DNA of 64,000 bases, from positions 1 to 64,000 of the forward strand of contig JALNZT010000025.1 in NCBI GenBank assembly GCA_023229135.1. Direction: 5' to 3'. The DNA is from Bacteroidales bacterium (GTDB taxonomy: Bacteria; Bacteroidota; Bacteroidia; Bacteroidales; F082). Made by a program: the position numbers and the translations under genes. Below are positions 61,889-64,000 of the stretch, one piece after another (position 1 is the first letter of the stretch; each line of letters begins with the position of its first letter). The notes under the pieces are model-generated. The model was given only the letters and a program-made list of their open reading frames with translations. It ran no database searches and was not told the DNA's origin.

Positions 61889-63649
61889 TCATTCGTCTCC
61901 TTCAAACTTGATATCCTTCACATTGAGTTGCAGGCTCACTTTGCCTTGCCATTCATTTTCTTCTAATTGGTAGCAAATACTAAAAGCTTCGCCGCTGCGG
62001 ATACGCTCATAATGGTGTGCCTGCTGAAATGCGATAGCAGAAACGGCCTTCGAACGACTTGTTTTTTGCATCAGGTCGAGTTTAAGATGTTTTTGTCCAA
62101 CAATACGTGAACGACCCGTGTCAATAACCTGCTCGGATAGAAAAACTGGCGCCATATTACCCGGGCCAAAAGGTGCAAACTGCTTGAGGATACGGATAAA
62201 CTTATCTGTGATATCGGCAAAGTTGATCTTTAAATCAATTTCTATTTCCGGTATAAGTAGCTCATCAGTAATATGTTGACGAACGTAGTTATTAAACTTA
62301 TTTTGGAACAGCTTTAGATTTTCTGGTTTTAATGAAAGACCGGCAGCATATTTATGCCCTCCAAAATGCTCCAGCAAATCAGAACAATAGTCGATGGCGT
62401 CATACACATCAAAATTTTTGACCGATCGTGCCGAGCCCGTGATAAATTTGTCAGATCGGGTAAGAATAATCGTTGGCCGATAATAATTATCTGTAAGCCT
62501 TGATGCTACGATACCTATCACCCCTTTATGCCAGTTTTCGTTATACAGCACAGTGCTTTTGGCTGTTTTTAAAAGGCTGTCATCTTCTATCATAGCCAGT
62601 GCTTCTTCGGTAATTTGGTTGTCGAGGCTGCGGCGTTCAGTATTCATATCGTTGATGGCTTCAGCCAGTTTTTCGGCATGGCTCATCCTTTCTGATAGCA
62701 ACAAACGCACTGAATCACTGGCTTTTTCGATACGGCCGGCGGCATTGATGCGCGGCCCGATCAAAAACACCAAATCGCTGATGGTAAGCACGCGCGTAAG
62801 CACATTGCCGGTTTTGACATCAGGAATTTCACGCCGAACCACCTTAGCGTAGTTCAAAACGGCTTCAAAACCTGGTCGTGGATTGGTATTAATCTGTCGC
62901 AAGCCAAAATAGGCTAACACCCGGTTTTCGCCTGTTATAGGCACAATATCAGCGGCAATGCTCACCGCTACCATATCAAGCAGTGGGATTAGGTCATTAA
63001 AATCTTCTCCCTGTTTCTTGGCTAAGGCCGAAACCAATTTAAAGCCTACTCCGGCTCCTGATAGCTCTTTAAAAGGATAGTTACAATCGGCACGTTTGGC
63101 ATCTAAAACAGCAACTGCCGGTGGCAAAACATCGCCCGGGCGGTGGTGATCGCAGATAATAAAATCTACTTTTCGTTCGCTGGCATACTTAATCTTTTCT
63201 ACCGCTTTTATGCCGCAATCCAGCGCTATCACCAAATTAATACCATGGTTGGCAGCATAATCTATGCCTTTGTAGGAAATGCCGTAGCCTTCGTCGTAAC
63301 GATCTGGTATATAAAACTCTATACGTTTTTTAAAGAATTTTTTCAGGTAGGTGTACATCAAGGCCACTGCGGTGGTGCCATCGACATCATAATCGCCATA
63401 AATCATGATTTTTTCGTTGGTCTCGATGGCTTTTAAAACACGCTCCACCGCTTTGTCCATATCCTTCATCAGAAACGGATCGTGCAAATGAGTGATTAGC
63501 GGGCGGAAAAAATAACGGGCTTCCTCAAAAGTGGAAACACCCCGCTGCACCAATAAATTAGCCAGTAAAGTGTTAATCGACAGTTCATCACTCAGGCGTT
63601 TAACCACCTGCGATTCACCATCTTGTTTATATACCCACCTATATTCCAT
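61889..63649 (-). CDS. recJ: Single-stranded-DNA-specific exonuclease RecJ
   Basis: 5'-3' exonuclease of recombination and mismatch repair, 586 residues. The DHH phosphoesterase motifs are present: IYGDYDVDGTTA (Asp86, Asp88, Asp90), DCG (144-146), DHH (167-169), and the DHHA1 segment NENWHKGVIGIVASRL with GGHKYAAGLSL. An OB-like C-terminal domain follows. It stands alone between HdeD and the permease gene. Confidence 0.96.
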   Translation of the reverse strand: MEYRWVYKQDGESQVVKRLSDELSINTLLANLLVQRGVSTFEEARYFFRPLITHLHDPFLMKDMDKAVERVLKAIETNEKIMIYGDYDVDGTTAVALMYTYLKKFFKKRIEFYIPDRYDEGYGISYKGIDYAANHGINLVIALDCGIKAVEKIKYASERKVDFIICDHHRPGDVLPPAVAVLDAKRADCNYPFKELSGAGVGFKLVSALAKKQGEDFNDLIPLLDMVAVSIAADIVPITGENRVLAYFGLRQINTNPRPGFEAVLNYAKVVRREIPDVKTGNVLTRVLTISDLVFLIGPRINAAGRIEKASDSVRLLLSERMSHAEKLAEAINDMNTERRSLDNQITEEALAMIEDDSLLKTAKSTVLYNENWHKGVIGIVASRLTDNYYRPTIILTRSDKFITGSARSVKNFDVYDAIDYCSDLLEHFGGHKYAAGLSLKPENLKLFQNKFNNYVRQHITDELLIPEIEIDLKINFADITDKFIRILKQFAPFGPGNMAPVFLSEQVIDTGRSRIVGQKHLKLDLMQKTSRSKAVSAIAFQQAHHYERIRSGEAFSICYQLEENEWQGKVSLQLNVKDIKFEGDE

Positions 63650-63782
63650 GAAGTCTGTTTTTATCTGGTAAAAATAACAATTATATCTGATCTTTTTCCA
63701 GATTTTAAAACCATTGGAATTAACTCATTGAGCAGCTTATTCTTATCAGCTTATAAGTTATATAATACAAACTTACGAATCA

Positions 63783-64000
63783 TTAAAAATTGGCGCGCAT
63801 GGCTTCAACAGGATCCAGGCGTGATGCCGACCAAGCCGGAATAAAGCCTGATAACAAGCCGATAAACCCCGAAACAACAAGCCCAAGGATGATGTTGCCC
63901 ACCGAAAGGCTCATCTCGAAGCTTGTGCCACTACTGATGCCGACAGCCAGCAAAAACACGATAAGCAAGCCAACGATGCCGCCCATAATAGACAGGAAAA
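63783..64000 (-). CDS. ABC transporter permease, FtsX/MacB type (C-terminus, cut by window edge)
   Basis: Only the last ~70 residues are in the window; the frame has no stop before 64000 and continues beyond. Two membrane segments are visible (MGGIVGLLIVFLLAVGIS, IILGLVVSGFIGLLSGFIP), and the end PAWSASRLDPVEAMRANF is the characteristic C-terminus of MacB/FtsX permeases. Confidence 0.85.
   Translation of the reverse strand, partial: FLSIMGGIVGLLIVFLLAVGISSGTSFEMSLSVGNIILGLVVSGFIGLLSGFIPAWSASRLDPVEAMRANF

Overview
This window is chromosomal DNA of a Bacteroidota bacterium, most likely an anaerobic, fermentative member of the Bacteroidales or a close relative. The evidence is the acpP-fabF-rnc-(IPExxxVDY family)-pyk gene order, two secreted proteins ending in type IX secretion (T9SS) sorting domains, promoters of the Bacteroidota type (TTG, 19-21 bases, TAnnTTTG), general lack of Shine-Dalgarno sequences, and Bacteroidota-type gene families such as GH3-like enzymes and LytS/LytTR pairs. 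No rRNA, tRNA, CRISPR array, intact transposase or prophage was seen.

Layout. 1-4.4 kb: fatty acid synthesis (acpP, fabF), RNase III and pyruvate kinase. 4.7-12.6 kb: an MFS exporter, an RluB-type pseudouridine synthase with a repetitive disordered N-terminus, a DUF2007-Usp fusion, a histidine kinase, a PHP phosphatase and a U32 protein. 12.6-24.9 kb: a GxxExxY nuclease-like gene between repeats, a secreted Ntn hydrolase, an AsmA-like protein, dinB between two copies of one hairpin, S9 and M14 peptidases, CorA and a glutamine synthetase. 24.9-27.1 kb: a gene-free mosaic array of hairpin repeats. 27.2-35.4 kb: a hydrogen/redox locus with a sigma-54 activator, a candidate sigma-54 promoter with upstream repeats, an iron alcohol dehydrogenase, two thioredoxin-like ferredoxins, a PAS-bearing sensory-type [FeFe]-hydrogenase, a SpoIIE/PP2C-type phosphatase and a group-B-like [FeFe]-hydrogenase. 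35.6-44.5 kb: membrane pyrophosphatase, mlaE-mlaF-cvpA, purN, an Abi-like HEPN protein, PspC and dnaG. 44.5-47.7 kb: an AT-rich accessory stretch with an antitoxin relic, a surface-repeat protein, and two copies of a promoter-leader-terminator module, one of which carries a Cys-rich lipoprotein gene. 47.7-64 kb: tadA, a sodium/solute symporter, a T9SS Asp-box protein, aspS, a LytS/LytTR system with a LiaF-like protein, a small lipoprotein, a SprT-like protein, a GH3-like enzyme, LysE, HdeD-like, recJ and the end of an FtsX/MacB-type permease.

How the parts fit. Alcohol dehydrogenase, [FeFe]-hydrogenases and the ion-pumping pyrophosphatase fit a fermentative life in which excess reductant leaves as alcohol or hydrogen and energy is saved from pyrophosphate. 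The sigma-54 activator next to the locus, plus the sensory hydrogenase with its phosphatase, suggest control at the transcriptional and protein levels.

The best candidates for something undescribed are the repeated promoter-leader-terminator module at 45.7-47.7 kb with its inserted lipoprotein gene, the four-module mosaic array at 24.9-27.1 kb, and the activator/UAS/sigma-54 promoter arrangement in front of the hydrogenase locus. All functional statements rest on motif reading by eye; no database search was run.
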